Shown here: positions 19,338-32,089 of the stretch, piece after piece
Layout: each line of letters starts with the position of its first letter
How positions within the stretch are numbered: position 1 is the stretch's first letter
Translations under genes and position numbers: made by a program
NCBI GenBank assembly: GCA_002213445.1
Contig: NJIE01000003.1
Span: 62,001 to 126,000, forward strand
Source: Xenophilus sp. AP218F
GTDB lineage: Bacteria > Pseudomonadota > Gammaproteobacteria > Burkholderiales > Chromobacteriaceae
Reading direction: 5' to 3'
Length of the DNA: 64,000 nucleotides
Notes under the pieces: generated by a model
What the model saw: only the letters and a program-made list of their open reading frames with translations
Databases searched by the model: none
Told to the model about the DNA's origin: nothing

Positions 19338-19931
19338 TCAACCCTTCATCAGGCTCTTCAAGGCCAGCCGCACGCCTTCGCTCACCGTCACCTCGGCCGG
19401 CAGGCTCTTGGTGGCGGCCGCCGCTTCCTTGTCGTTGTAGCCCAGCGCCAGCAGCGCATGCACGATGTCGCTCTTCTCGTCCGGCGTGGCCGCGAACGAC
19501 AAGCCGCCCGGCACAGTCAGGCTGCCGCCGGTGGCCAGCTTGCCGCGCAACTCCAGCACCAGCCGCTCGGCGGTTTTCTTGCCGATGCCCGGCACCGACG
19601 ACAGGCGCTTGATGTCTTCGCTGGCCACGGCGATGGCCAGCTCGTCGGCAGTCATGCCCGACAGGATGGCCAGCGCGATCTTGGCGCCGATGCCGGACAC
19701 CCTGATCAGCTGGCGGAAAGTCTGCCGCTCTTCCTTGCTGGCAAAGCCGAACAGCAGATGCGCGTCCTCGCGCACCACCAGATGAGTGAACAGCGTGGCG
19801 TTCTGCCCCAGCGCCGGCAGCTGGTAGAAGGTGGTCATCGGCACGTCCACCTCGTAGCCTACCCCGCCTACGTCCACCACCACCTGCGGCGGCTGTTTTT
19901 CGATGAGCTTGCCCGTGAGGCGTCCGATCAT
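19338..19931 (-). CDS. ruvA: Holliday junction DNA helicase subunit RuvA
   Basis: Tetrameric junction-binding protein that loads RuvB. The 197 residues cover the three domains: OB-fold ([28 protein letters not shown]), a helix-hairpin-helix pair ([18 protein letters not shown] and [19 protein letters not shown]) and the flexible C-terminal RuvB-binding domain ([21 protein letters not shown]). It is the last gene of the minus-strand operon after the prenyltransferase gene. Confidence 0.97.
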   Translation of the reverse strand: MIGRLTGKLIEKQPPQVVVDVGGVGYEVDVPMTTFYQLPALGQNATLFTHLVVREDAHLLFGFASKEERQTFRQLIRVSGIGAKIALAILSGMTADELAIAVASEDIKRLSSVPGIGKKTAERLVLELRGKLATGGSLTVPGGLSFAATPDEKSDIVHALLALGYNDKEAAAATKSLPAEVTVSEGVRLALKSLMKG

Positions 19932-19967
19932 GATGCGTTCTTTCCTGAATATCCGCTAAGGGCGGCA

Positions 19968-20906
19968 TTATCCCACAAGCAGCGCCGCGATCAGCAGGCA
20001 AGGCAGCAGATTGACCGCCGCGATGGTGGCGACGATGGCCGGCCGCAAGCAGGAAGGCTCGGCCGCGTGCCGGCGCAGGCTGAGCGCGGCGAAGACCGAC
20101 AAGGGCGCGGCCAGCAAGCCCAGCGCGGCGCTGGCCGGCATCCCGCCGACACTCGGCCCGAGCAGCAGGAGCAGGTAGGCCAGCGCAGCCAGCAGGCCAT
20201 ACCCCCGCCACGCAACCGCCAGCGGCAAACGCGCCACCCAGTGGCGCTTGCCCGCCAGAATGTCGGCCTCGCGATCGGGAAACTGGTTGATGTACAACAG
20301 CGCGGCGGCCAGCAGGCCAAGCGGCGCGGCCAGCCACAACAGATGCCAATCCGGGCGGCCGGCCAGCAGCGTCTGCGCCCCCAGCGGCAGCAGCGCGACG
20401 CAGGCCAGCACCGCCGCCTCGCCCAGACCGCGGCTATTGAGCCGCAAGGGAGGCGCGGAGTAGCCCCAGCCCAGGGTCACGCCGGCCAGGCCGATCGCCA
20501 GCAGCCACGGCCCGCCGCGCCAGGCCAGCGCCAGCCCGCCGCCGATCGCCGCCGCGAACAGCAAGCCGGCCAGCGCCGCCATCTGTCGGCGCGTCAATAC
20601 CTTTTGCTGGATGAAGCGGCTGCCGCCGGTGAAAGGATATAGCCGGCTCTGGTTGGCGGCGTCGCCGCCGTTGTCGTGATCGGCGACGTCGTTGATGACA
20701 TTGACCGCCGCGTGGCAGATAACGGCCAGCGCCAGCGCGCACAGCGCCAACGGCCAATGGACGATAGCCGCCGGCCCGGCGGCGGCCACGCCCAGGCCCG
20801 CGCCGGCCAGGGTCAGGGCGAGGAAGGCGGGCCGGGTGGCCAGCAGCCAGCGCCGCGGCGAGCGGGCCAAAACGGAATAATCGGGTTCCAGCGAGGAGGA
20901 AGACAT
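19968..20906 (-). CDS. UbiA-superfamily prenyltransferase, MenA-like
   Basis: Polytopic membrane protein of 312 residues with 8-9 hydrophobic helices. The first Asp-rich motif NDVADHDNGGD (NDxxDxxxD type) binds Mg-prenyl diphosphate, and the second is seen in NQFPDREADILAGKRHW. These motifs and the length fit 1,4-dihydroxy-2-naphthoate prenyltransferase (MenA) better than UbiA or CyoE, but beta-proteobacteria of this group mainly use ubiquinone, so the aromatic acceptor is uncertain. It sits between ruvC and ruvA, 36 and 54 bp from them, an unexpected insertion in the ruv pair. Confidence 0.8.
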   Translation of the reverse strand: MSSSSLEPDYSVLARSPRRWLLATRPAFLALTLAGAGLGVAAAGPAAIVHWPLALCALALAVICHAAVNVINDVADHDNGGDAANQSRLYPFTGGSRFIQQKVLTRRQMAALAGLLFAAAIGGGLALAWRGGPWLLAIGLAGVTLGWGYSAPPLRLNSRGLGEAAVLACVALLPLGAQTLLAGRPDWHLLWLAAPLGLLAAALLYINQFPDREADILAGKRHWVARLPLAVAWRGYGLLAALAYLLLLLGPSVGGMPASAALGLLAAPLSVFAALSLRRHAAEPSCLRPAIVATIAAVNLLPCLLIAALLVG

Positions 20907-20960
20907 GGCTGCGGCCGGCGTGACGATGCGGGAAGCATAGCGCGTCCGGCGCGCCGCGGG

Positions 20961-23220
<2,260 letters not shown>

Positions 23221-23282
23221 GTCGGTTTGTCGTGGTGCTGATAGAATTGTGCGATTCTATACCGCCCTCCAGCCCTCAAGAT

Positions 23283-25568
23283 ATGGCTTTGTGCATGCCC
23301 AGACCCAAACTGACGCCGCTTCACCTGGCGGTTGCAGCCGCCCTGACCGCGTTCCCGGCCATCAGCCTGGCCAACGACGCCGAAGACCCCGACAACGCCC
23401 CCATCGCCCTGCCCGCGCCCGCTCCGGCAACCGGCCAGACTCATGTCACCGCCGACAATATGGACGGCGAAATGAACGTCGAGCTGAAGGCCAAGGGCAA
23501 TGTGGTGGTGACCCGCGACGACCAGAAGCTGGAATCCGACTGGCTGGATTACTATCAGGCCCGCAATCAGGTCAAGGCCGGCGACCGCTTCCGCCTGACC
23601 CGCGGCGGCGACGTGGTCACCGGCACCACGCTGGATTACAACGTGGCCACCTATAGCGGCACCGGCATGAAGCCGGTCTTCGCCATGGGCCGCCCGCCGG
23701 CCCCGGGCAGCAGAGAGCCCATCACCATGCGCGGCGACGGCAGCCAGGTGGACTTCCTCGGCCAGAACCAGTACCGCATCTACCAGAGCAAGATGAACAG
23801 CTGCGATCCGGGCGACGAAGCCTGGTATCTGAAGTCGTCCAGCACCGATCTGGACTACGACCGCGGCGTCGGCGTGGCGCACAACGCCTGGATGGAGTTC
23901 TACGGCGTGCCGTTCCTGTACACGCCGTGGATGGACTTTCCGCTCAACGGCAACCGCAAATCCGGCTTCCTGACGCCTACGTTCAAGGGCGGCAGCGGCG
24001 GCACCGAGTTCTCGCTGCCCTACTACTGGAACATCGCGCCCAATATGGACGCCACCATCACGCCGCGCATCAACCAGAAGCACGGCAACACGCTGTCCGG
24101 CGAATTCCGCTACCTGATGCCGGACTTCAGCGGCCAGATCTACACCGACCAGCTGTCCAACGACAAGACCACCAATACCACGCGCTATCTGTGGAGCGCC
24201 CAGCACTATCAGAACTTCGGCCACGGCCTGACCTTCGGCCTGGATTACAACCAGGTATCCGATCCCAATTACTTCACCGACTTCGGCAGCCAGACCCAGG
24301 TGGCCTCCAACGTCAACATGGACCGCACCGCCTGGCTCAACTACGCCTTCGGCTGGCAGGGCGGCTCGGCCAACACCCAGCTGCGAGTGCAGAAGTACCA
24401 GTACCTGTCCACCGACCAGGCCGGCGCGCCGTACGCGCGGATGCCGCAGCTGACCTTCGCCGCCAACCAGACGCTGCCCAGCGGATTTTCCGCCAACCTG
24501 CAGGCCGAGGCGGTACGCTTCCAGCACCCCACCCTGCAAAACGGCGACCGCTTCGTCGCCTACCCCAGCGTGACCTGGAGCTTCGACAAGAGCTGGGGCT
24601 TCATCCGCCCCAAGCTCGGCGTGCATTACACCCAGTACCAGCTGGACGCTTACCAGGGACAGCAAGGCCGCGACGAAACCCGGGTCTTGCCCATCTTCAG
24701 CACCGACGCGGGGCTCTACTTCGATCGCGATACCGACATCCTCGGCCGCGACCACCTGCTGACGCTGGAGCCGCGGCTGTTCTACGTCAACATCCCGACC
24801 AAGGACCAGAACAACCTCCCCAACTTCGACACCTCGGTCAACGACTTCAACTTCGCGCAGATGTTCACCGAGAACCGCTTCTCCGGCTCGGACCGCATCA
24901 ACGGCGCCAATGAAATCACCACGGCGCTGACCAGCCGGCTGATCGATCAGCAAAACGGCCTGGAGCGGCTGCGCATCGCCTTCGGCAAGCGCTTCTACTT
25001 CAGCCAGCAGGAGATCACGCTGGCCGGCACCCCCAAGCAAGTGACCGACACCGGCAACGACTGGATGCTGGCGATCAGCGGCGACCTTGACCGCGCCTGG
25101 CGGCTGGACGGCAATTACGAATACAACCCGGACCTGAAAGCCACCCAGCGCTACAATGTGCAATTGCGCTACAACCCGGAACCGGGCAAGGTCGCCAGCG
25201 TCCGCTATCGCTACGGCCTGTACGAGCTGCTGGACACCGACAACGTCACCACCGGCACCTACGGCCCGATGCGGCAGGTGGATGTCGGCGCGATGTGGCC
25301 GATCGCCAAGCGCTGGTACGCCGTCGGCCGCTACAACTATTCGATCATCGAACAGAAACCGATCGAGCAATTGGGCGGTCTGGAATACAACGACGGCTGC
25401 TGGTCGCTGCGCGTATTCCGCCAGCGCTACGTCGCCAACGCCACCACCACCAAGAACGCCTGGATGTTCCAGGTCGATTTCAAGGGCTTGGGCGGTCTCG
25501 GCAGCGGCGGCGTGGACAACGCCCTGCGCCTGGCCATCCCCGGCTACACCAAAACCAACGCACGATAA
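23283..25568 (+). CDS. lptD: LPS-assembly outer-membrane protein LptD
   Basis: Outer-membrane translocon that inserts lipopolysaccharide into the outer leaflet with LptE. The start at ATG 23283 ([17 protein letters not shown]) gives a signal peptide ending near AISLAND and 761 residues; an ATG 12 nt further on is an alternative. The N-terminal OstA-like jelly roll (residues about 60-160) is followed by the large beta-barrel, which starts around [16 protein letters not shown]. The mature protein appears to contain only two cysteines, C174 and C706, enough for a single inter-domain disulfide; E. coli has four. First gene of lptD-surA-pdxA. Confidence 0.95.
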   Translation: MALCMPRPKLTPLHLAVAAALTAFPAISLANDAEDPDNAPIALPAPAPATGQTHVTADNMDGEMNVELKAKGNVVVTRDDQKLESDWLDYYQARNQVKAGDRFRLTRGGDVVTGTTLDYNVATYSGTGMKPVFAMGRPPAPGSREPITMRGDGSQVDFLGQNQYRIYQSKMNSCDPGDEAWYLKSSSTDLDYDRGVGVAHNAWMEFYGVPFLYTPWMDFPLNGNRKSGFLTPTFKGGSGGTEFSLPYYWNIAPNMDATITPRINQKHGNTLSGEFRYLMPDFSGQIYTDQLSNDKTTNTTRYLWSAQHYQNFGHGLTFGLDYNQVSDPNYFTDFGSQTQVASNVNMDRTAWLNYAFGWQGGSANTQLRVQKYQYLSTDQAGAPYARMPQLTFAANQTLPSGFSANLQAEAVRFQHPTLQNGDRFVAYPSVTWSFDKSWGFIRPKLGVHYTQYQLDAYQGQQGRDETRVLPIFSTDAGLYFDRDTDILGRDHLLTLEPRLFYVNIPTKDQNNLPNFDTSVNDFNFAQMFTENRFSGSDRINGANEITTALTSRLIDQQNGLERLRIAFGKRFYFSQQEITLAGTPKQVTDTGNDWMLAISGDLDRAWRLDGNYEYNPDLKATQRYNVQLRYNPEPGKVASVRYRYGLYELLDTDNVTTGTYGPMRQVDVGAMWPIAKRWYAVGRYNYSIIEQKPIEQLGGLEYNDGCWSLRVFRQRYVANATTTKNAWMFQVDFKGLGGLGSGGVDNALRLAIPGYTKTNAR

Positions 25569-25577
25569 GCCCTGACC

Positions 25578-26909
25578 ATGAAAAAGACCCTGCTTGCCCT
25601 GACGATCGCCAGTGTTGCCCAAGCCGCGCTGGCCGCCCCCGCCTCCACGCCGGCCGCCCCCGCCGCCCAGGCCGTCATCACGGCCAAACCGGTCAAGGAA
25701 GTGGACCGCATCGTCGCCGTGGTCAACAAGAACGTCATCACCTGGCTGGACCTCAAGGCCCGCGTCGACGAAGCCATCAAGCAGCTGCAGGCGCAAAAGG
25801 TCGCGCCGCCGGCGCGCGAGGTGCTGGAGCGCCAGGTGCTGGAACAGATGATCACCGAAGAAGTCCAGCTGCAATACGCCGCCAGCGGCGGCCTGAAGAT
25901 AGACGACGAGGCCGTCGACCAGGCGGTGGCCAACCTCGCCAGACAGAACAAGCTGGACGTCGCCGGCCTCAAGGCGCAACTGGCCAAGGACGGCGTGCCC
26001 TTCTCCCGCCTGCGCGAAGAAATCCGCCGCGAACTGACCATCGCCCGCCTGCGCGACAGCGAGGTGGCGTCCAAGGTATCGGTCAGCGACACCGAGGCGG
26101 AACAGGTGCTCAAGAGCGCCCAGAACGCCAACCGCGCCGACTACCACCTGGCCAGCATCCTGGTCAGCGTGCCCGAGCGCGCCGACGCCAAGCAGATCGA
26201 GGCGCTATCGCAGAAAATCCACAAGGCGCAGGCCGAACTGGCCGCCGGCCAGCCTTTCGCCAAGGTTTCGGCCGCCTACTCCGACGCGCCCAACGCGCTC
26301 AAGGGCGGCGACATGGGCTGGCGCCCGTCCACCTCGCTGCCGCTGGAATTCGTGCAACTGCTGGAACAGCTAAAGGTCGGCGGCCATACCGACGTGATCC
26401 GCACCCAGCAGGGCTTCTTCATCTTCCAGCTGCAGGACAAGCGCAGCGGCAGCGCCCCGCTGATGGTGGAGCAATACCACGCCCGCCACATTCTGATCCG
26501 CACCAACGAAGCGGTATCGGAAGCCGACGCCAAGGCCCGCATCGACCAGATCCGCGACCGGCTGATGCGCGGAGCCAAGTTCGCCGAACTGGCCAAGCTG
26601 TACTCGGAAGACGGCAGCAACGCCAAGGGCGGCGATCTGGGCTGGGTGAACCTCGGCGATCTGGTGCCGGAGTTCGAGAAAGCCATGGTGGCGCTGCCCA
26701 TCGGCCAGGTATCCCAGCCGGTGCGCACCCCGTTCGGCTGGCACCTGATCCTGATGGAAGGCAAGCGCAATCAGGACGTGTCCGGCGACCGCGAGAAAAT
26801 GGCGGTCAAGCAGCAAATTCGCGCCCGCAAGATGGAACAGGCTTACGCCGACTGGGTGCGCCAGCTGCGCGACTCCGCCTTCGTAGAAGAACATCTGGAC
26901 GACAAATGA
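25578..26909 (+). CDS. surA: Periplasmic chaperone / peptidyl-prolyl isomerase SurA
   Basis: Chaperone for outer-membrane proteins including LptD. The 443 residues include a signal peptide ([19 protein letters not shown]), an Ala/Pro-rich linker, the SurA N-domain ([18 protein letters not shown]) and two parvulin domains: the first around [14 protein letters not shown] to FIFQLQDKR, the second around [13 protein letters not shown] to [13 protein letters not shown]-terminal helix closes the core. It begins 9 bp after lptD and overlaps pdxA by ATGA. Confidence 0.96.
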   Translation: MKKTLLALTIASVAQAALAAPASTPAAPAAQAVITAKPVKEVDRIVAVVNKNVITWLDLKARVDEAIKQLQAQKVAPPAREVLERQVLEQMITEEVQLQYAASGGLKIDDEAVDQAVANLARQNKLDVAGLKAQLAKDGVPFSRLREEIRRELTIARLRDSEVASKVSVSDTEAEQVLKSAQNANRADYHLASILVSVPERADAKQIEALSQKIHKAQAELAAGQPFAKVSAAYSDAPNALKGGDMGWRPSTSLPLEFVQLLEQLKVGGHTDVIRTQQGFFIFQLQDKRSGSAPLMVEQYHARHILIRTNEAVSEADAKARIDQIRDRLMRGAKFAELAKLYSEDGSNAKGGDLGWVNLGDLVPEFEKAMVALPIGQVSQPVRTPFGWHLILMEGKRNQDVSGDREKMAVKQQIRARKMEQAYADWVRQLRDSAFVEEHLDDK

Positions 26910-27880
26910 TGACGCCGCCCGTGCTGGCCGTCACGGCGGGCGAACCCGCCGGCATCGGCCCCGACCTGGCGCTCGCCCTTCCCGCCATGGGCGCGGACGC
27001 GCGCTGCGTGGTGATCGCCGACAAGACGCTGCTGGCCGAGCGCGCCCGGATGCTGGGCCTTGACGTCGCCCTCGCCGATTACCGCCGCGACGCGCCGCCG
27101 CCCGCCGGCGCGCTGGAAGTGCTGCACGTGCCGCTCGCCGCCCCCGTCGCGGCCGGGCGGCTCGACCCGGCCAACGGCCGCTACGTGCTGGCCACGCTTA
27201 ACGCGGCGATAGACGGCTGCCTGTCCGGGGAGTTTGCCGCCATGGTCACCGCTCCGGTGCACAAGGGCGTGATCAACGACGCCGGCGTGCCGTTCTCCGG
27301 CCACACCGAGTATCTGGCCGAACGCACCGGCGCCAGGAAAGTGGTGATGATGCTGGCCGGCGGCGGCATGCGGGTGGCGCTGGCCACCACCCACCTGCCG
27401 CTGCGCGCCGTGGCCGACGCCATCACCCGGCCGCTGCTGGCCGAGGTCATCCGCATCCTGCACGCCGATCTGGTCGGCAAGTTCGGCATCGCCGCGCCGC
27501 GCATCCTGGTGGCCGGGCTCAATCCGCACGCCGGCGAAGGCGGCCACATGGGCCGCGAGGAAATCGACGTGATCGAGCCTGAGCTGGCCGCCTTGCGCGC
27601 CGAAGGCATCGATCTGATCGGCCCACTGCCAGCCGACACGCTGTTCAACCCCGACAAGCTGGCCCAGGCCGACGCGGTGCTGGCCATGTATCACGACCAG
27701 GGCCTGCCCGTGCTCAAGCACGCCAGCTTCGGCGCGGGCATCAACATCACGCTGGGCCTGCCGATCATCCGCACCTCGGTCGATCACGGCACGGCGCTGG
27801 ATCTCGCCGCCACCGGCCGGGCGCATCCGGGCAGCCTGCGCGAAGCCGTCCTCTTGGCCAGCCAGCTCGCCCGGCGCTAA
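26906..27880 (+). CDS. pdxA: 4-hydroxythreonine-4-phosphate dehydrogenase PdxA
   Basis: NAD-dependent enzyme of pyridoxal 5-phosphate synthesis. The first ATG at 26906 ([21 protein letters not shown]) overlaps the surA stop by 4 nt; a second ATG lies at 26909. The 324-residue protein has the family motifs [38 protein letters not shown] and [13 protein letters not shown], containing metal-binding histidines. The lptD-surA-pdxA order is widely conserved, but ksgA, which often follows, is absent here. Confidence 0.96.
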   Translation: MMTPPVLAVTAGEPAGIGPDLALALPAMGADARCVVIADKTLLAERARMLGLDVALADYRRDAPPPAGALEVLHVPLAAPVAAGRLDPANGRYVLATLNAAIDGCLSGEFAAMVTAPVHKGVINDAGVPFSGHTEYLAERTGARKVVMMLAGGGMRVALATTHLPLRAVADAITRPLLAEVIRILHADLVGKFGIAAPRILVAGLNPHAGEGGHMGREEIDVIEPELAALRAEGIDLIGPLPADTLFNPDKLAQADAVLAMYHDQGLPVLKHASFGAGINITLGLPIIRTSVDHGTALDLAATGRAHPGSLREAVLLASQLARR

Positions 27881-27935
27881 TGCGCGCGCTGTCGGACAAC
27901 ATCCAATCCAGCCAAGCCTCTTGAAGTAAAGAGGC

Positions 27936-27960
27936 AAAACCCCATTCCACATGGGTTTTT
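27936..27960 (+). terminator. Terminator after pdxA
   Basis: AAAAC-CCCAT, a 5-nt loop, ATGGG-TTTTT: a short stem flanked by A4 and T5, 56 bp after the pdxA stop. A second inverted repeat, GCCTCTT/AAGAGGC, lies immediately upstream. Confidence 0.75.
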
Positions 27961-28022
27961 CGCAGCGCAACAATTGGGCTACACTGTTTGTCATTTTTCC
28001 AATAATTAAAAGCCAGCGGACA

Positions 28023-31000
28023 ATGACAGCCACCAGAGAACAGCGCGTACGGGAAATTCCGTACAACTACACCTCGTACTCCGATCGCGAAATCATCATT
28101 CGCCTGCTGGGCGAGCCGATGTGGCGCCTGCTGGAAGAATTGCGCGCCGAACGCAAGACCGGCCGCTCGGCGCGCATGCTGTTCGAGGTGCTGGGCGACA
28201 TCTGGGTGGTGGATCGCAACCCCTATCTGGTGGACGACCTGCTGGACAATCCCAAGCGCCTGTCGGCGCTGGTGGCGGCGATGCGCCACCGGCTGACGGA
28301 AATCGAAAAACGCCGCGACGGCAACGACAAGGTGCAGGGCATGCTCGCCGCCGCCCGCGCGGCGGTGGACGAATTCGCCCGCCAGTTCGAAAGCACTCGC
28401 GAATTGCGCGGCCGTGTGCTGAAAAAACTATCCCGGCTCACCCGCCGCGACAACATCCTGTTCGACGGCCTGTCGCGCGTCGCCCACGTCACCGACGCCA
28501 CCGACTGGCGCGTGGAATATCCCTTCGTGGTGCTGAGCCCCGACAGCGAGGCCGAGATGGCCCCGCTGGTGCGCGCCTGCATCGAGCTTGGCCTCACCAT
28601 CATTCCGCGCGGCGGCGGCACCGGCTACACCGGCGGCGCGGTGCCGCTGGACCGCATGAGCGCGGTGATCAACACCGAAAAGCTGGACCGCCACCTGGGC
28701 GTCGAGCACATCGAACTGCCGGGGCTGGCGGGCAAGCGCGCCACCATCTCCTGCGGCGCCGGCGTGGTCACCGCCCGCGTCTCCGAAGCCGCCGCCGCGG
28801 CCGGCCTGGTGTTCGCGGTGGACCCGACTTCGGCCGAGGCCTCCTGTATCGGCGGCAACATCGCCATGAACGCCGGCGGCAAGAAGGCGGTGCTGTGGGG
28901 CACCACGCTGGACAATCTGGCCAGCTGGAAAATGGTGGACCCGGACGGCCGCTGGCAGCTGGTGGAGCGCATAGGCCACAACTACGGCAAGATCCACGAT
29001 GTAGAAGAAGCGCGCTTCCGCGTCTCGCGGCTGGCCGACGATGGCCAGACCGTGGAAAGCAGCCGCGAGCTGATCATCCCCGGCAGCGCCTTCCGCAAGA
29101 CGGGCCTGGGCAAGGACGTCACCGACAAATTCCTGGCAGGCCTGCCCGGCGTGCAGAAGGAAGGTTGCGACGGCATCATCACCAGCGCCCGCTTCGTGCT
29201 GCACAAGATGCCCAAGCACACTCGCACCGTGTGTCTGGAATTTTTCGGCACCGTGGCCGAGGCCACGCCGGCCATCGTCGAAATCACCGACCTGTTCAAG
29301 CCCGGCGGCGCGTGCAGCCTCGCCGGCGTCAAGCTGGCCGGCCTGGAGCACCTGGACTGGCGCTACGTGCGCGCCGTCGGTTACGCCACCAAGGCCAAAA
29401 GCCGCGGCCGGCCGAAAATGGTGCTGATCGCCGACATCGTCTCCGACGACGAAAACGCGGCGGCGGACGCCGCCAGCCAGGTGGTGCGCATCGCCAACGC
29501 CCGCCACGGCGAGGGCTTCATCGCGGTGACGCCGGAAGCGCGCAAGACCTTCTGGCTGGACCGCAGCCGCACCGCCGCCATCGCCAAGCACACCAACGCC
29601 TTCAAGGTGAACGAAGACGTGGTGATTCCGCTGCCGCGCCTCGGCGACTACAGCGACGGCATCGAGCGCATCAATATCGAACTGTCCATCGCCAACAAGA
29701 TCCGGCTGCTGGACACCCTCACCGAATACTTCCACGGCCGGCTGCCGGTGGACAAGCTGGACACCAACCTGCCGTCGGAAGAGCTGATCGGCGACCGGCG
29801 CGCCGCCGCGCTGTCGCTCCTGGCCATCACCCGCGACCGCTGGCAGTGGCTGCTGTCGCACATGGACCGCCCCTTCCACGAATACGCCGGCCGCTGGCCG
29901 AACGCCCCGCTGGAAGACGCGCAAGCCCGCCCCGACACGGTATTCCACGCCTTGCGCGATTTCGCCCTGCGCGTCAGCTGGAAGCGCGAAGTGCTGTCCG
30001 AGCTGGAGCAGATTTTCTCCGGCAACGCCACCGCCGGGGTGCGCGCCGCCATCCGCGAGCTGCAACAACAGACGCTGCGCGGCCGCGTGTTCGTCGCCCT
30101 GCACATGCACGCCGGCGACGGCAACGTGCACACCAACATCCCGGTCAACTCCGACGACTACGACATGCTGCAAACCGCGCACAAGGCGGTGGTGCGCATC
30201 ATGGCGCTGGCGCGCGAACTGGGCGGCGTCATCTCCGGCGAGCACGGCATCGGCATCACCAAGCTGGAATTCCTCAGCGAAGAGGAAATCGCCCCGTTCC
30301 GCGCCTACAAGGCGCAGGTAGACCCCAACGGCCACTTCAACCGCGGCAAACTCTTGCCGGGCGCGGACCTCGCGCTGGCCTACACGCCGTCGTTCTCGCT
30401 GCTCGGCGCCGAATCGCTGATCCTGGAACAATCCGACATCGGCGCGATCAACAACTCGATCAAGGATTGCCTGCGCTGCGGCAAGTGCAAACCGGTGTGC
30501 TCCACCCACGTGCCGCGCGCCAATCTCTTGTACAGCCCGCGCAACAAGATTCTCGGCGTCGGCCTCCTGACCGAAGCCTTCCTGTACGAGGAGCAGACCC
30601 GGCGCGGCGTGTCGCTCAAGCATTTCGCCGAACTGTCCGACGTGGCCGACCACTGCACGGTGTGCCACCGCTGCGTCAAACCCTGTCCGGTGAAGATAGA
30701 CTTCGGCGACGTGTCGGTGGCGATGCGCAATTTCCTGCGCAAGACCGGCAAGAAAACCTTCAACCCCGGCACCGCGCTGGGCATGGCCTTCCTCACCGCC
30801 AAGGACCCGACCACGGTCAAGGCCATCCGCGCCGGCCTGATCGGCGTCGGTTACCGAGCGCAGCGGCTCGGCAACCAGCTGGGAAAACGGCTGGGACTCC
30901 TCGGCGGCCAGAAGAAGCGGCCGCCGGCCACGGTCGGGCCGGCGCCGGTCAAAGAGCAGGTGATCCACTTCATCAACCGCCCGATGCCGGGCGGCCTGCC

Positions 31001-31874
31001 CAAGAAAACCGCCCGCGCGCTGCTGGATATCGAAGACCCGCACATCGTGCCGGTGATCCGCAACCCCAAGGCGACCGAAGACGCCGAGGCGGTGTTCTAT
31101 TTCCCCGGCTGCGGCTCGGAGCGGCTGTTCAGCCAGGTCGGCCTCGCCACCCAGGCCATGCTCTGGCACGTCGGCGCGCAAGCGGTGCTGCCGCCGGGCT
31201 ACCTGTGCTGCGGCTACCCGCAGACCAGCGCCGGCTACCAGGACAAAGGCGACGCCATCACCACCGAAAACCGCGTGCTGTTCCATCGCCTGGCCAATAC
31301 CCTCAACTACCTGGACATCAAGACCGTGGTGGTCAGCTGCGGCACCTGTTTCGACCAGCTGGCGCATTACCGCTTCGAAGACATCTTCCCCGGCTGCCGC
31401 GTCATCGACATCCACGAATACCTGATGGAAAAGGGCGTCAAACTGGAAGGCGTCCAGGGGCAGCAATACCTGTACCACGACCCCTGCCATACGCCGATGA
31501 AAACCCATCAGCCGCTCAAGGTGGTCAACGAGCTGATGGGCGGCGGCGTGCCGCTGACCGACCGCTGCTGCGGCGAGGCCGGCACCTTCGCCGCCAGCCG
31601 GCCGGACATCGCCACCCAGGTGCGCGCGCGCAAAGAGGAAGAGATCAACAAGAACCTCGCCGCGCTGACCGGCGGCCAGCCGCCGGCCAGACCAGTGAAA
31701 ATCCTCACCTCCTGCCCGTCCTGCCTGCAGGGCCTGTCGCGCTACAATCCCGACACCGGCACCGAGGCCGACTACATCGTGGTGGAAATCGCCAGACACG
31801 TGCTGGGCAAGGACTGGCTGCCCGATTACGTGGCCCGCGCCCGGGACGGCGGCATCGAACGCGTGCTGCTGTAA
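28023..31874 (+). CDS. Large FAD- and Fe-S-binding oxidoreductase (DUF3683 type)
   Basis: 1283-residue fusion. The start at 28023 ([21 protein letters not shown]) avoids a longer frame that overlaps the pdxA terminator. An N-terminal region of about 150 residues (DUF3683-like) precedes an FAD-binding PCMH domain with [18 protein letters not shown] near residue 195. An FAD-oxidase C-terminal domain ([25 protein letters not shown]) follows, then two 4Fe-4S motifs ([11 protein letters not shown] near 816 and [12 protein letters not shown]) and two CCG domains (CCGYPQ near 1062, CCGEAG near 1182). This layout matches respiratory D-2-hydroxyacid dehydrogenases joined to their electron-transfer subunit. 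Substrate unknown; D-lactate, glycolate or D-2-hydroxyglutarate are candidates. Confidence 0.85.
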   Translation: MTATREQRVREIPYNYTSYSDREIIIRLLGEPMWRLLEELRAERKTGRSARMLFEVLGDIWVVDRNPYLVDDLLDNPKRLSALVAAMRHRLTEIEKRRDGNDKVQGMLAAARAAVDEFARQFESTRELRGRVLKKLSRLTRRDNILFDGLSRVAHVTDATDWRVEYPFVVLSPDSEAEMAPLVRACIELGLTIIPRGGGTGYTGGAVPLDRMSAVINTEKLDRHLGVEHIELPGLAGKRATISCGAGVVTARVSEAAAAAGLVFAVDPTSAEASCIGGNIAMNAGGKKAVLWGTTLDNLASWKMVDPDGRWQLVERIGHNYGKIHDVEEARFRVSRLADDGQTVESSRELIIPGSAFRKTGLGKDVTDKFLAGLPGVQKEGCDGIITSARFVLHKMPKHTRTVCLEFFGTVAEATPAIVEITDLFKPGGACSLAGVKLAGLEHLDWRYVRAVGYATKAKSRGRPKMVLIADIVSDDENAAADAASQVVRIANARHGEGFIAVTPEARKTFWLDRSRTAAIAKHTNAFKVNEDVVIPLPRLGDYSDGIERINIELSIANKIRLLDTLTEYFHGRLPVDKLDTNLPSEELIGDRRAAALSLLAITRDRWQWLLSHMDRPFHEYAGRWPNAPLEDAQARPDTVFHALRDFALRVSWKREVLSELEQIFSGNATAGVRAAIRELQQQTLRGRVFVALHMHAGDGNVHTNIPVNSDDYDMLQTAHKAVVRIMALARELGGVISGEHGIGITKLEFLSEEEIAPFRAYKAQVDPNGHFNRGKLLPGADLALAYTPSFSLLGAESLILEQSDIGAINNSIKDCLRCGKCKPVCSTHVPRANLLYSPRNKILGVGLLTEAFLYEEQTRRGVSLKHFAELSDVADHCTVCHRCVKPCPVKIDFGDVSVAMRNFLRKTGKKTFNPGTALGMAFLTAKDPTTVKAIRAGLIGVGYRAQRLGNQLGKRLGLLGGQKKRPPATVGPAPVKEQVIHFINRPMPGGLPKKTARALLDIEDPHIVPVIRNPKATEDAEAVFYFPGCGSERLFSQVGLATQAMLWHVGAQAVLPPGYLCCGYPQTSAGYQDKGDAITTENRVLFHRLANTLNYLDIKTVVVSCGTCFDQLAHYRFEDIFPGCRVIDIHEYLMEKGVKLEGVQGQQYLYHDPCHTPMKTHQPLKVVNELMGGGVPLTDRCCGEAGTFAASRPDIATQVRARKEEEINKNLAALTGGQPPARPVKILTSCPSCLQGLSRYNPDTGTEADYIVVEIARHVLGKDWLPDYVARARDGGIERVLL

Positions 31875-31891
31875 GACGTCCCGCGCCCCCG

Positions 31892-31919
31892 CCCGCCGCC
31901 TTAATGCCGGCGGGTTTTT
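31892..31919 (+). terminator. Terminator after the large oxidoreductase gene
   Basis: CCCGCCG and CGGCGGG pair around a short AT-containing loop and run straight into five Ts, 18 bp after the stop codon. Confidence 0.85.
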
Positions 31920-31980
31920 CTTGCCTACATCCGCCCACTAAGTAATTTCCCTCCCTGAACAAGCGGCCATCGCTACTTAA

Positions 31981-32022
31981 GATGAATAAGAGCCGCCGCC
32001 AAGGCGCGCGGCGATATTCATC
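31981..32022 (+). other. Hairpin in the leader of the first tandem chemoreceptor gene
   Basis: GATGAATA (31981-31988) pairs perfectly with TATTCATC (32015-32022), and an inner CGCCG/CGGCG can extend the stem. It lies 68 bp before the ATG and has no T-run, so it could be an RNA structure in the leader or an operator. Confidence 0.35.
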
Positions 32023-32089
32023 GCGCGATCAAACAACGCGGCGCCGGCCAGACGCCGGCAGCGCCGCCACTCAACGCCAAAGGAATGCC

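Noticed and set aside
27951-28022. Upstream extension of the large oxidoreductase to 27951
   Set aside because: It would begin inside the pdxA terminator and adds a hydrophobic stretch not expected in this cytoplasmic family.
28428-31799. 1123-codon antisense frame, and a 1274-codon +frame at 28121-31945, over the large oxidoreductase
   Set aside because: Both are shadow frames of the FAD/Fe-S gene, rich in Arg/Pro/Gly or His/Gln/Val, and lack motifs; the real frame carries clear cofactor sites.
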